Shown one piece after another: positions 9,931 to 21,499 of a DNA stretch of 64,000 nt (the first letter of the stretch is position 1; each line of letters begins with the position of its first letter). A program made the position numbers and the translations under genes. The stretch lies in contig NC_047063.1 of NCBI RefSeq assembly GCF_902459465.1, positions 6,874,343-6,938,342 of the forward strand, written 5' to 3'. Under the pieces are notes generated by a model, which made no database searches, was not told the origin of the DNA, and was given only the letters and a program-made list of their open reading frames with translations. The DNA comes from Asterias rubens (lineage: Eukaryota; Echinodermata; Asteroidea; Forcipulatida; Asteriidae).

Positions 9931-10999
9931 CACAGTGGGCCAGGCCGAAACCAAAGTGCGCCAAAAAGGGTGAAACGTGACCCTGCTAGTTTTAATTTTT
10001 TCAACATTTTTAAGGTTGCTTATACCCCATGGGACCATTTTATGGGGAAATTAAGCAAAAAATATATATATTGACTTGTCATGACCTCTTAAAGGTATGC
10101 AAATCCACAGAAATTGGCCATAAAATGAAAATAGTTGCAGAAATCTTCATAAAGCAAAATTACACACCTTGCATTGAGTTACGGAGCTAAACTTTCACTT
10201 GGCCCTAGTTTAGGGTTCATATTTGATGGAAATTAAATCAGTTTTTATTTTTGTTGAAGTTTTCTATGAATAAATACTGACAATTGTGTCAACATTGACA
10301 TGAAATTTACGTTTTCTGTGTTCAGCAATACGGAAACTAAAGATTGCCGTCGATTGCTGCCTAAAGTCTACTCATTTCTAATAGAGCAACTTGTTTGCAT
10401 CATTTTGGTACCAAATTTAGCTGCGACAACCTGCGATACACGATTTTAGAGCAGTTTTTCTGAAGCGATCACTGTACGTTTTCGCCCCTTTTCTGAGTAT
10501 TACATATGGCGCGCTACACTGAGAAACACGACACCCGAGCAAGGCTGCGCTCGCCGGAAAGGTGCAATATGATACATGTCTGATTGCGCAGTGGAAATTT
10601 CAATGTACTTGGTGTCTCATATGTTGTGATGAGGGATACTGCCGCTAGTTGTCTTTAAATGTATCTGTCAGCTGTACCACAGTGCACAATGGCGTCTTTA
10701 CCAAGAAAGCGATTATTTGAAGTTGTTAGTTCTGTTGATGATGCATCAAACATTGAAAACTCTTGTCGTGGTTGCTTAGAATTATTCACAGATGCAAGCA
10801 ATTAGTCACAATTTTACCGCGATAAACAGTCCATTACATCAGGACCAATCAAAAATCAGTATTTTGCTAACGTCATACTCCGATCTAATTATCACCATTG
10901 GATTCTACGGGTCGGAAAAGCTAAGTAGGTGAATCTTCCTGCACAAAACTTAATGATTTTTATTTTTGGCGCACTTTCATCCCATTCTGGCCCACTGTG
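9931..10999. mobile_element. Transib/RAG-like non-autonomous element with CGGCG TSD
   Basis: Ends are CACAGTG...CACTGTG. In both termini the heptamer is followed by exactly 23 bp and then CCAAAAA(G/T). The 23-bp spacers agree at 16 positions, including GGCCAG next to the heptamer and AAAGTGCG next to the nonamer-like block. A perfect 5-bp direct repeat CGGCG flanks it (9926-9930, 11000-11004). The opposite arm of the host element (18708-18722) preserves the empty site without the duplication. GC-rich 5-bp target duplications and CACAGTG-type ends are known for Transib and RAG-family transposons. No transposase ORF remains. Confidence 0.8.
10689..10805 (+). CDS. 38-codon ORF inside the Transib-like element
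   Basis: ATG at 10689 opens a 38-codon frame starting MASLPRKRLFEVV and containing a CRGC pair before a TAG stop. It lies close to the element's right end, reading toward it. It could be the remnant of a transposase first exon left by an internal deletion, or it could be chance. No homology is claimed. Confidence 0.2.
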   Translation: MASLPRKRLFEVVSSVDDASNIENSCRGCLELFTDASN

Positions 11000-11049
11000 C
11001 GGCGGCGCGATAACAACCGTTACAGGCAGTAACAGGTACTACGGTATGT

Positions 11050-12495
11050 TAAATGTTTTCAAAGTAAAATCAATAAACCTTCAGATTTTTCTTCACAGAT
11101 GTCTTTCGTAGATCCCAAACCATCATACCTAGGCGCCCCTAATGAATAGATTGGCTAATTAGCTCAGCCCAACTAATTAAACATTTGCATAATCTAGCCC
11201 ATATAACGCACATTCTACATACGAAAAAAGCACAAGTATCGAATAGTACCAATTTTAATTTGAAATGTTTTTAAAGTAAAATCAATAAATCTTAAGATTC
11301 TTTTTCGCAAATGTCTTCCTTAGATCCCAAACCATCATACCTAGGCGCCCCTAATGAATACTTTGGCTAATTAGCTCAGCCCAACTAATTAAACATTTGC
11401 ATAATATAGCCCATATAACGCACATTCTATATACGAAAAAAAGCGCAAGTATCTAATAGTACTAATTATTATTTGAAATGTTTTCAAAGTAAAATCACTA
11501 AGTCTTCAGATTTTTCTTCACAAATGTCTTCCCTAGATCCCAAACCATCATACCTAGGTGCCCCTAATGAATACTTTGGCTAATTAGCTCAGCCCAACTT
11601 ATTAAACATTTGCATAATATAGCCCGTATAACGCACATTCTATATACGAAAAAAGCGCAAGTATCTAGTAGTACTAATTTTAATTTGAAATGTTTTCAAA
11701 GTAAAATCAATAAATCTTAAGATTCTTTTTCGCAGATGTCTTCCTTAGATCCCAAGCCATCATACCTAGGCGCCCCTAAGAACTTAATTGGCTAATTAGC
11801 TCAGCCCAGCTATTTACATATTTGCATAATATAGGCCGTATACGCACATTCTAAAATACGAAAAAAAACGCATGTATCGAACAGTACCAATTTTAATTTG
11901 AAATGTTTTCAAAGTAAAATCAATAAATCTTCAGATTTTTCTTCACAGATGTCTTTCGTAGATCCCAAACCATCATACCTAGGCGCCCCTAATGAATAGA
12001 TTGGCTAATTAGCTCAGCCCAACTAATTAAACATTTGCATAATCTAGCCCATATAACGCACATTCTACATATCGAAAAAAGCACAAGTATCGAATAGTAC
12101 CAATTTTAATTTGAAATGTTTTCAAAGTAAAATCAATAAATCTTAAGATTTTTTTTCGCAGATGTCTTCCTTAGATCCCAAACCATCATACCTAGGCGCC
12201 CCTAATGAATACTTTGGCTAATTAGCTCAGCCCAACTAATTAAACATTTGCATAATATAGCCCGTATAACGCACATTCTATATACGAAAAAAGCGCAAGT
12301 ATCTAATAGTACTAATTTTAATTTGAAATGTTTTCAAAGTAAAATCAATAAATCTTAAGATTCCTTTTTCGCAGATGTCTTCCTTAGATCCCAAACCATC
12401 ATACCTAGGCGCCCCTAATGAATACTTCGGCTAATTAGCTCAGCCCAACTAATTAAACATTTACATAATATAGCCCATATAACGCACATTCTATA
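11050..12495 (+). repeat. left tandem array of a ~212 bp unit, 7 copies
   Basis: Units start with AAATGTTTTCAAAGTAAAAT near 11050, 11263, 11476, 11688, 11901, 12114 and 12327. Each contains an acceptor-like TTTTTCTTCACAG/ATGTC, then CATCATACCTAGGCGCCCCT, GGCTAATTAGCTCAGCCCAA, ACATTTGCATAATATAGCCC and ACGCACATTCTA. Copies are nearly identical. The array runs directly into the USP coding segment and replaces whatever N-terminal exons that gene once had. The same unit is repeated in inverse orientation at 15350-18658. Confidence 0.95.
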
Positions 12496-12499
12496 CGAA

Positions 12500-13982
12500 A
12501 AAAAGCGTCAACGGTAGACACAACTAAATCAACTGTCTTGACCATTCCTGCAACAAATTCACGTTTGGATAATAACATCAACAGTTTTTTCAGATGCGTG
12601 CGTCTGCCCGACGAGTTGTGTACGCATTGTGTAAATATTGGAGTGAAAACGGTAACTACCAAAATATTACACGCACCTTCAGTGTTACTCATTCAACTAA
12701 TGCGTTTTCGTTGGAGAGATTCAAGAGCCGAAAAAGTTACGACCACAATCCAGGTTCCCGACACTGTGGACCTCACACAATTAATGTGCATGACTAAAAT
12801 TAAAACGAACCAACTAAATATCGCCTTATCTCAGTAGTTGTACATGTTGGGGGAACTGTTGAAGGTGGCCACTACGTGACATATGTGAATGACAGAAGCT
12901 ACAAAAGAAAGCTGTTGTTCGATGATCACATAGTTCGTCAAGTAACTGACGAAGAATATAACAAAGCTGTCGATGAGGGAGCATACATACTGATATACCA
13001 AAAGCACAACAATTCATCAGAGGGGCACACAAAAACACAATCCAGATTGTCTCCAATAACAGCAGAGAGCTCTGAGTTGAGAGGAGATCCCAATTTCTTC
13101 TACAATTTTGACGATAGTTACGTTTCCCCAAACAAAGAGGACCCTTTCGATCAAAGTAATACTTTCACAGTAAACAAAAATGAGAAGATCTTCGTAAAAA
13201 ATGTTTGGGGTTACATAGATGAGAGCCTAATAAACAAACAGGCAGTAAAGTTGAAGTCTTCGAACGAAATTTTGACATTCGCCCATATTGCCATGCTAAA
13301 TGTACACATACCGGCCGCTGTGTATCAATCCTTCATAAAACTGTCACCAAACTTCAACCGGGGATGGATTAGTGATTTCTTTGTAGATTTCTACACGCAA
13401 CAATTGGCTGAAAGTGAGGAAGTAAGTCAAACATATGCTGCACTATTGTGCTGTGAAACAAGTGCAATTCTCACGGGAGATGTGACAGCCGCGACATACC
13501 GTTCGGTGCAGAGAAAATGTTTCGTCAGCGGTCATTGGTGCGACATCATATTATGCCCTTTTCTTAGAAACTCACATTTCAGGCTTCTTGTCATCGATAA
13601 GATTAAACGATGTGTATGTTGTTACGATTCAATGTCGCCCTTCTCAGATACACTATTGCGTCAAATCGCTAAATGTTTTGGTTTTTTTTTTCATTATGGG
13701 AAAAAATCAAAATACTGGGGAGTTTTGCCAACATTCATACGCAGCAGCAATGAGGTGGATCGTATCTTCGTCAGCGATAAATCATTTATTACCCAAGATG
13801 ACTCTGACTCATGTGGGCTGTATTGCTGTGCTGTTGCTGAACAAGTTTCCCTTACAAAAAGAAAGGTTACACAACACGATCGAAATGAAACGCTTCGAAT
13901 GTATCTTACACTCTCTGTCATTCGAAGAAGTCACATAATAGACATCGGGTTACGTAAACTTTTTGAACAGAGTAATGTGTAA
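12500..13982 (+). CDS. USP (C-terminal half) fused to Ulp1-like cysteine protease, one frameshift
   Basis: First part (about 12500-12812): CTHC zinc-ribbon half, then HAPSVLLIQLMRF, the strand typical of ubiquitin-specific proteases. A single-base frameshift near 12811-12816 separates this from GGHYVTYVND, FDDHIV and GAYILIYQK, the USP His-box end. The frame then runs open to 13979 with an Ulp1/C48 fold: NSHFRLLVID (catalytic His), CYDSM (Asp) and FITQDDSDSCGLYCC (Gln and nucleophile Cys). The USP Cys-box is absent, so deubiquitinase activity is unlikely as it stands, while the Ulp1 triad looks complete. The frameshift could be decay, an unrecognised intron or a sequencing error. As it lies inside the inverted-repeat element it is probably transposon-borne. 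Ulp1 proteases are known cargo of several DNA transposons; a USP fusion is unfamiliar to me. Confidence 0.8.
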
Positions 13983-15349
13983 ACAAACACACAAAAAAAT
14001 ACCGATACAGTAGCAGTTTTGCTATACAACGCATGATTTAAAAAAGAAAAGAAAAAAGAAGAAACAGTATCTTCCTATATTTAATACGAACTAAATCAAA
14101 ATTATTTGTTTTTCAAAAGCTTTAATACATTGCAAATTATTATACAATTACATTTAGTTTTGACTTTATATTGAAGCATTATGAGTGACCAAACTGTTAC
14201 ACACTATATATACATTAGTAGAAAACAAGTAAGGGCACCGTGTGTGCGTTAAAACATCTTTCATCATAGAGAGGCTGACCATTTTTTGTATAGAAAATGA
14301 TCTTGATAAAACAAACGTACGACTCTTTGGCCAGTTTCAGCGTGCTTTGTTGAAAACTATTTTGTGATAATAACGCCCTTTGTTTTATTTCTTTGTATTT
14401 GAGCGACTTTACACCACAGACCCGTGGTGTGTGACATGGACTCATTCGTATCGTATTCTATGACAGGCGAGATGTTCGGACTTTCTCCAATGAGAAATGG
14501 TTCAGCGAAGCATGTTGCATCCACGTCTAGCCTTACCCCGGTACTTTAAGTATTTACTAAAATATAAAGGATGGACTAAAGGCCCGGTCACACAGGCCCC
14601 GACAAAGAGAAAGACAACCAGAACGATAAAAATGCACGCGCTCGATTGGTTGAATGCGCGTGGGCGTATTCTGCGTGGAGCATTTCAACCAATCGAGTGC
14701 GTGTATTTTTATCGTTCTTGTTGTCGTTCTCGTTATCGGGGCCTGTGGGACCGGGCTTTTAGTTCTTCATAATAGTCTAATAGTCAACACAACATAGTGA
14801 GCAGACACTGGATTAGTAACGTTTATAATGATGTCACCGTGAAATGCTTTTGAATTTCTGATCAGCTTAATATCTATGTAAAAAATCAGTGTTGAACTTG
14901 GTTCCAAAGAGAAAGAAATATATTTCAATGTGCCATACAATGTTTTGTTAAGTCCCTTTTCTGTAGATTTTTATGTTAAAACTGTGGTATTGTTTTTCAA
15001 GTTCATTATGACTCCTTTGTTCATAAACTGCTTGCATAGTGACTCTAAGTCTCATACTGCCAAGATATAGCTGGCACGGGGATAACATAGAGTGAAGAGA
15101 CACATGGTTTTGAGTAACTTTGCAATTGGGATAACAGTTAAAGCTATTACAATTTATGTAAAATTACAGAAAAAGTTTAAATAAAAGGCAATTCATATGC
15201 CACTGAGATAAATCGAAGTGTTTATTGTTGTTTCTATAGCGGTTGACGTTTGTTAATCACTCTTATAGTTATGGGTCTTTATTATGTACATTTTGATTTC
15301 GTACACTTGCTTTTTGGACGCAAAATGCGCAAACGGGCTGTATTATGGA
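13983..15349. other. 3' flank of the USP-Ulp1 gene, non-coding
   Basis: AT-rich sequence with no recognised gene apart from the embedded palindromic MITE at 14576-14764. A minus-strand ORF at 14215-14445 has no family features. Confidence 0.5.
14576..14764. mobile_element. palindromic MITE nested in the large element
   Basis: Left arm ACTAAAGGCCCGGTCACACA... is mirrored by ...CCTGTGGGACCGGGCTTTTA. The arms continue through CCCCGACAAAGAGAAAGACA, AACGATAAAAATGCACGCGC and TCGATTGGTTGAA and almost meet in the middle. About 185 bp and able to fold into one long hairpin. No coding capacity. Confidence 0.9.
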
Positions 15350-18300
15350 AATGTTTACAAATTTGGGCTGAGCTAATAAGCCAATCTATTCATTAAGGGG
15401 CGCCTAGGTATAATGGTTTGTGATCTAAGGAAGACATCTGTGAAGAAAAATCTTAAGATTTAATGATTTAACTTTGAAAACATTTCAAATTAAAATTGGT
15501 ACTAGTCGATACTTGCGCGCTTTTTCGTATGTAGAATGTGCGTTATACGGGCTATATTATGCAAATGTTTAAATAGTTGGGCTGAGCTAATTAGCCAATC
15601 TATTCATTAGGGGCGCCTAGGTATGATGGTTTGGGATCTAAGGAAGACATTTGCGAAAAAAAATCTTAAGATTTATTGAGTTTACTTTGAAAACATTTCA
15701 AATTAAAATTGGTACTATTCGATACTTGCGCGCTTTTTCGTATGTAGAATGTGCGTTATACGGGCTATATTATGCAAATGTTTAAATAGTTGGGCTGAGC
15801 TAAGTAGCCAATCTATTCATTAGGGGCGCCTAGGTATGATGGTTTGGGATCTAAGGAAGACATCTGTGAAAAAAAATCTTAAGATTTATTGATTTTACTT
15901 TGAAAACAATTCAAATTAAAATTGGTACTAGTCGATACTTGCGCTTTTTTCGTATATAGAATGTGCGTTATACGGGCTATATTATGCAAATGTTTAATTA
16001 GTTTGGCTGAGCTAATTAGCCAAAGTATTCATTAGGGGCGCCCAGGTATGATGGTTTGGGATCTAAGGAAGATATCTGTGAAGAAAAATCTTAAGATTTA
16101 ATGATTTAACTTTGAAAACATTTCAAATTAAAATTGGTACTAGTCGATACTTGCGCGCTTTTTCGTATGTAGAATGTGCGTTATACGGGCTATATTATGC
16201 AAATGTTTAAATAGTTGGGCTGAGCTAATTAGCCAATTAAGTTCTTAGGCGCGCCTAGGTATAATGGTTTGGGATCTAGGGAAGACATCTGTGAAGAAAA
16301 ATCTTCAGATTTATCGATTTTACTTCGAAAACATTTCAAATTAAAATTTGTACTATTCGATACTTGCGCTTTTTCGTATGTAGAATGTGCGTTATACGGG
16401 CTATATTACGCAAATGTTTAATTAGTTGGGCTGAACTAAGTAGCCAATCTATTCATTAGGGGCGCCTAGGTATGATGGTTTGGGATCTAAGAAAGACATC
16501 TGCGAAAAAAATCTTAAGATTTATTGATTTTACTTTGAAAACATTTTAAATTAAAATTGGTACTATTCGATACATGCGTTTTTTTCGTATTTTAGAAAAT
16601 GCGTATACGGCCTATATTATGCAAATGTTTAATTAGTTGGGCTGAGCTAATTAGCCAATCTATTCATTAGGGGCGCCTAGGTATGATGGTTTGGGATCTA
16701 GGGAAGACATCTGCGAAGAAAAATCTGAAGATTTATTGATTTTACGTTGAAAACATTTCAAATTAAAATTGGTACTATTCGATACTTGCGCTTTTTTCGT
16801 ATATAGAATGTGCGTTATACGGGCTATATTATGCAAATGTTTAATTAGTTGGGCTGAGCTAATTAGCCAATAAATTCATTAGGGGCGCCTAGGTATGATG
16901 GTTTGGGATCTAAGGAAGATATCTGTGAAGAAAAATCTTAAGATTTATCGATTTTACTTTGAAAACATTTCAAATTAAAATTGGTACTATTCGATACTTG
17001 CGCTTTTTTCGTATATAGAATGTGCGTTATACGGGCTATATTATGCAAATGTTTAAATAGTTGGGCTGAGCTAATTAGCCAATCTATTCATTAGGGGCGC
17101 CTAGGTATGATGGTTTGGGATCTAAGGAAGACATTTGCGAAAAAAAATCTTAAGATTTATTGAGTTTACTTTGAAAACATTTCAAATTAAAATTGGTACT
17201 ATTCGATACTTGCGCGCTTTTTCGTATATAGAATGTGCGTTACACGGGCTATATTATGCAAATGTTTAATTAGTTGGGCTGAGCTAATTAGCCAATAAAT
17301 TCATTAGGGGCGCCTAGGTATGATGGTTTGGGATCTAAGGAAGATATCTGTGAAGAAAAATCTGACGATTTATCGATTTTACTTTGAAAACATTTCAAAT
17401 TAAAATTGGTACTATTCGATACTTGCGCGCTTTTTCGTATATAGAATGTGCGTTACACGGGCTATATTATGCAAATGTTTAATTAGTTGGGCTGAGCTAA
17501 TTAGCCAATAAATTCATTAGGGGCACCTAGGTATGATGGTTTGGGATCTAAGGAAGATATCTGTGAAGAAAAATCTGAAGATTTATCGATTTTACTTTGA
17601 AAACATTTCAAATTAAAATTGGTACTATTCGATACTTGCGCTTGTTTCGTATATAGAATGTGCGTTATACGGGCTATATTATGCAAATGTTTAATTAGTT
17701 TGGCTGAGCTAATTAGCCAAAGTATTCATTAGGGGCGCCCAGGTATGATGGTTTGGGATCTAAGGAAGATATCTGTGAAGAAAAATCTGACGATTTATCG
17801 ATTTTACTTTGAAAACATTTCAAATTAAAATTGGAACTATTCGATACTTGCGCGCTTTTTCGTATATAGAATGTGCGTTACACGGGCTATATTATGCAAA
17901 TGTTTAATTAGTTGGGCTGAGCTAATTAGCCAATAAATTCATTAGGGGCGCCTAGGTATGATGGTTTGGGATCTAAGGAAGATATCTGTGAAGAAAAATC
18001 TTAAGATTTATTGATTTTACTTTGAAAACATTTCAAATTAAAATTGGTACTATTCGATACTTGCGCGCTTTTTCGTATATAGAATGTGCGTTACACGGGC
18101 TATATTATGCAAATGTTTAATTAGTTGGGCTGAGCTAATTAGGCAATAAATTCATTAGAGGCGCCTAGGTATGATGGTTTGGGATCTAAGGAAGATATCT
18201 GTGAAGAAAAATCTGAAGATTTATCGATTTTACTTTGAAAACATTTCAAATTAAAATTGGTACTAGTCGATACTTGCGCGCTTTTTCGTATGTAGAATGT

Positions 18301-18658
18301 GCGTTATACGGGCTATATTATGCAAATGTTTAAATAGTTGGGCTGAGCTAATTAGCCAATCTATTCATTAGGGGCGCCTAGGTATGATGGTTTGGGATCT
18401 AAGGAAGACATTTGCGAAAAAAAATCTTAAGATTTATTGAGTTTACTTTGAAAACATTTCAAATTAAAATTGGTACTATTCGATACTTGCGCGCTTTTTC
18501 GTATGTAGAATGTGCGTTATACGGGCTATATTATGCAAATGTTTAATTAGTTGGGCTGAGCTAATTAGCCAAAGTATTCATTAGGGGCGCCTAGGTATGA
18601 TGGTTTGGGATCTAAGGAAGATATCTGTGAAAAAAAATCTTAAGATTTATTGATTTTA
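15350..18658 (-). repeat. right tandem array of the 212 bp unit, inverted, ~15-16 copies
   Basis: Same unit as the left array in reverse orientation (GGGCTGAGCTAATTAGCCAA, GGGGCGCCTAGGTATGATGG, TTTGGGATCTAAGGAAGA, TTTTCGTATATAGAATGTGC). Small differences (GCGC insertion, TAAGATT versus TGAAGATT) recur in blocks, showing local expansion of subsets. Short minus-strand ORFs containing SSLDPKPSYLGAPNE are produced by each unit. Confidence 0.95.
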
Positions 18659-18831
18659 ACATGTAACATACCGTAGTACCTCTTACTGCCTGTAACGGTT
18701 GTTATCGCGCCGCCGTTGCTTCGTCATGACGGTGTATTGACAGGTTTTTTGAAATTTGGTGCCAGCACCAAATTTCTCGCCAGCACCAAATTTGGTGCTA
18801 GCACTAAATTTAGTGCTGAGTTCAGCCTGGT

Positions 18832-19510
18832 CCCCCACGCATGGTGTGACCACTTTGTGTCTGGTAAATCATTCATTATTTCCGTGTTATTGTTAGCAAG
18901 TACAGACTCTAGTCTATGTTGTTAGTTAGCGTTTCCCTCGATGGTTGGATTATTCATATTGGAAACAATGTCACATAGAACTGCCAGTTTTCTCATAATA
19001 ATAAATTTGAGACATCACACATTTTCTTCCTGTTCCATCTACCTCGCAAAAATGGTTTTAGATAATTATATAGAGAATAGTGCATTTTTCTTTCATTTTC
19101 ACACAGAGTCCCACAACACGAGTATCACACATTTTCATGTATCCACATTTTGCTCACAAAGTATAAAGAAGGGTTACCGTCACTTGCCAATGAACTGTTC
19201 GTTTTAAAAGTCAGAATGGAAGGGGCCTACTTTATTTAACGTTTAGTTTTTACATGTTCAAAATTTTGTTCAGGTAATTAATTAAGGAAGGGATTAGGCT
19301 AGTTTAGTTATCGGTTGGTTCTACACCTGGTGGAAACAATGAACAAAGGGTCTAAATTCCTTAGGTTATTATTCCTACACTTCCATTATAATAATTAATT
19401 TATAGGTATGTATGGAATAAGACTTTTTTCCTGTATACTACTTTGAGGCTTTACTACAGAGGGTATCACAACCTTTTATTTTGTTTTCTTCTTTAATTTG
19501 TTATATACAG
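18832..19510. other. no recognisable feature
   Basis: Flank of the large element. The short ORF at 18941-19207 has no family signature. This would be intron if the exon at 19511 is real. Confidence 0.4.
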
Positions 19511-19619
19511 CAATGAAGTAATACCAGGAACAACAACACAAGAGCCCTCTAAGAAGAAACTAGACAGGAAAGCTTCATCACCACCATTATTTAGTCAGCC
19601 TGTTAAAGATCCATTGTAA
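19511..19619 (+). CDS. candidate terminal exon of an unknown gene
   Basis: A plausible acceptor (TTAATTTGTTATATACAG) is followed by one base and 35 codons, including EPSKKKLDRKASSPPLF, ending in a TAA stop. The composition (Ser, Lys, Pro) is that of a disordered C-terminus, and an AATAAA lies about 330 bp downstream near 19948. No upstream exon was identified; the 9-kb element lies immediately 5'. The product is not recognised. It may be chance. Confidence 0.3.
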
Positions 19620-19639
19620 TAACCCGAACCCATGTCCGC

Positions 19640-19800
19640 CTTGTGACCAGGAGAGCGGAGACCAGACAACTCGTCCGCCGGACAACTCGTCCGTTCGGAC
19701 AACTCGATGGTTCAGACAACTCAACGGTTCGGACAACTCGACGGATGATTTATTCAACCATCGGACAACTCGACTTGGGGTCAAGACAATGCGACGGATG
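19640..19800 (+). repeat. GGACAACTCG minisatellite
   Basis: About seven imperfect repeats of a 17-bp motif (CGGACAACTCGACGGTT and variants). Overlapping ORFs on both strands are artefacts. Confidence 0.85.
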
Positions 19801-20079
19801 GCCTAGTCGGGAGAAGGAGACTTACGATGAGATCGAGTGCTTCTTAAATATTTAATTTGTGGATAAAAAACATGTCGTCTTGCTTGAATCCATTGATTAC
19901 ATGGCCTAACAGACACAGCAAGAAGATATCTTCCCAAAGCTTTCAAGAAATAAATTAAATTGAGGAAAGCTACAGTAATAATCAACTGTTTTGAATTGTT
20001 TACACAACACACATCAGATCTCAAACTTCGAGCACAAACAGACAGCTACTCTACATCACAACACTTGTCGAATAGAATT

Positions 20080-20450
20080 ATGTGGGTAAAGAGGAAACAA
20101 GGTTTAAATAGACTAGCTCTGGTGCTTCTGTTCAGCAGTGTGGGTTCGAATCCTTGTCGTGACACTTGTTTCCCTGAGCAAGACACTTAACTTTAATTGC
20201 TTCTCTCCACCCAGGGTAAATCGATACCTGTGATAGCAGAGATGGTTCTTGCGATTGATTTAGCTGAGTAGCACATACAATTATTTGTTATTGTTTCACA
20301 TGCTGTATACTTCTCATGGAGCTGAGATGGTTTGAGAACTGAATTAATGCACAGTGATGACCAGGGGGAATAATGTTGGAAGTGCTTTGAGACGCCCTAT
20401 GGGTGTGAAAAGCACTCCATAAAAACTGGTTATTACTATTATGGGTTGAT
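20080..20450 (+). mobile_element. SINE-like element with L2-type tail
   Basis: Contains a B-box-like GGGTTCGAATCC (about 20145), then CCCTGAGCAAGACACTTAAC and CTCTCCACCCAGGGTAAAT, and ends with GCTTTGAGACGCCCTATGGG, GTGTGAAAAGCACTCCATAA and an ATTACTATTATG tail. This order (tRNA-like promoter, core, CGCTTTGAG...ATAAA tail with ATT repeats) is shared by SINEs mobilised by L2/CR1-like LINEs in deuterostomes. Confidence 0.75.
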
Positions 20451-20817
20451 GCAGGTTTGATTTTGATATTCAGCTGCAGCTACAACACAATAAATCAAAT
20501 ATTTGTGGATTTCAATTTGTTTCTATGATGTCTAAAAGGGCCCTACAGTAATTGATCATGCATGCACATTCACAAACCAAATCAAATCAGGATACAAACA
20601 CGGTTGTATTCGTTTTAAATTATTTATTCATATTATCCAAATTTATTTATTATAAATTATGTAAAATATAATTTGTTAAAATTATACATATTTAGACTTC
20701 AAGATAAAAGGTGGAATAAATTATCTTTGTTAAAAAAAATGTGCAAGTAATACACTAATAAATTTGTTTTTAAAGATGCATTGCCATAGTTTGGTCAAAA
20801 AGTAAGGTCACAAATTA
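20451..20817. other. AT-rich, no feature seen
   Basis: Low-complexity AT-rich sequence with no coding or repeat signature recognised. Confidence 0.4.
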
Positions 20818-21018
20818 AAGGGGCTATCTCATCTGTCCTGCGGCTGTGCATGGAAATATTAACTGATGAACCCACCACATGATAACCTACTAGGCATGGA
20901 CATGCCCTTCCAGGATGTAGATGCGAGGGTGCCCAGGGTGTAGGTCACTGAGTGGTGGGTTCATCATTAGTTTATAGTTCCATGCACAACTGCAGGACAG
21001 GCGAGATAGCCCCTCTCA
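20818..21018. mobile_element. foldback MITE, ~200 bp
   Basis: Arms AAGGGGCTATCTCATCTGTC / GACAGGCGAGATAGCCCCTC, continuing through GTGCATGGAA and GATGAACCCACCAC, form a near-complete hairpin. Confidence 0.9.
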
Positions 21019-21499
21019 ATGTGGTACATTGCTGTTTGGTAAAGTTATCAACTTTCATATGATACATTGATCATTGAATGGTTCTTCGCCATCAAAATTT
21101 AATACGAAATTGCTTGTTACCAAGTTAGTTTTATGCTAACAATTAGTTTGAGTAACTACCAATAGTGTCCAGTGCCTTTAACCTCTCTGAGAAACAAATT
21201 TTGCTAAAAAACTGTACATTTATTTGAACTGTTTCAATAAATGAAATTAATATTTTTGTGCACACAGCTTGATCTCATTGTTGGACCTTCTTTATTGTTG
21301 TTCCCGCCTAATTTTCATGTTATTTTCGTTTTCTGAAGGTGACTGTTTCCTTATCATCTTCTTTTGGAAGGAGAGAAAATATACAAGCGTCTGGGTTAAT
21401 TTGTCGAAGTGTGTACAGATCAAGACTTTCTAGAGTGGCTTTTAAAGTGACATCCACGTTAATTTTTACTGACCTGATCTGTCCACACCTGTCTAACGT
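21019..21499. other. fragment of the GGCAGTGGACACTAT family, otherwise empty
   Basis: Holds a 3'-end fragment of the TTAAAGGCAGTGGACACTAT family at about 21130-21182 (AACTACCAATAGTGTCCAGT, CCTTTAA). Nothing else recognised. Confidence 0.5.

Larger units (their letters stand above)
9809..18831. mobile_element. large inverted-repeat element carrying a USP-Ulp1 gene
   Basis: Left terminus ACCAGGCTGAACTCAGCACT and right terminus AGTGCTGAGTTCAGCCTGGT are inverted copies. The inverted repeat continues through nested palindromes (GCACTAAATTTAGTGC, AGCACCAAATTTGGTGCT), CTGTCAA, CGTCATGACGAAGCAACGGC, GCGATAACAACCGTTACAGG and the ACTACGGTATGTTA boundary. Inside lie opposed arrays of a 212-bp unit (7 copies left, about 15-16 right) around one gene. 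The left arm is split by a second transposon (9931-10999). No identical target duplication is visible at the outer ends. No transposase was found, so this may be a non-autonomous or decayed element of an unidentified DNA-transposon class. Confidence 0.8.

Noticed and set aside
9931..10999. A RAG1 or RAG2 gene inside the CACAGTG element
   Set aside because: Only ~1.07 kb, with a single 38-codon ORF; no catalytic motif seen.
9931..10999. hAT-type MITE starting at CAGTGGGCC
   Set aside because: Shifting the ends inward by two bases destroys the flanking direct repeat; only the CACAGTG ends give a perfect 5-bp TSD.
12453..13131. Minus-strand ORFs opposite the USP-Ulp1 gene
   Set aside because: Shadow frames with no domain signature.
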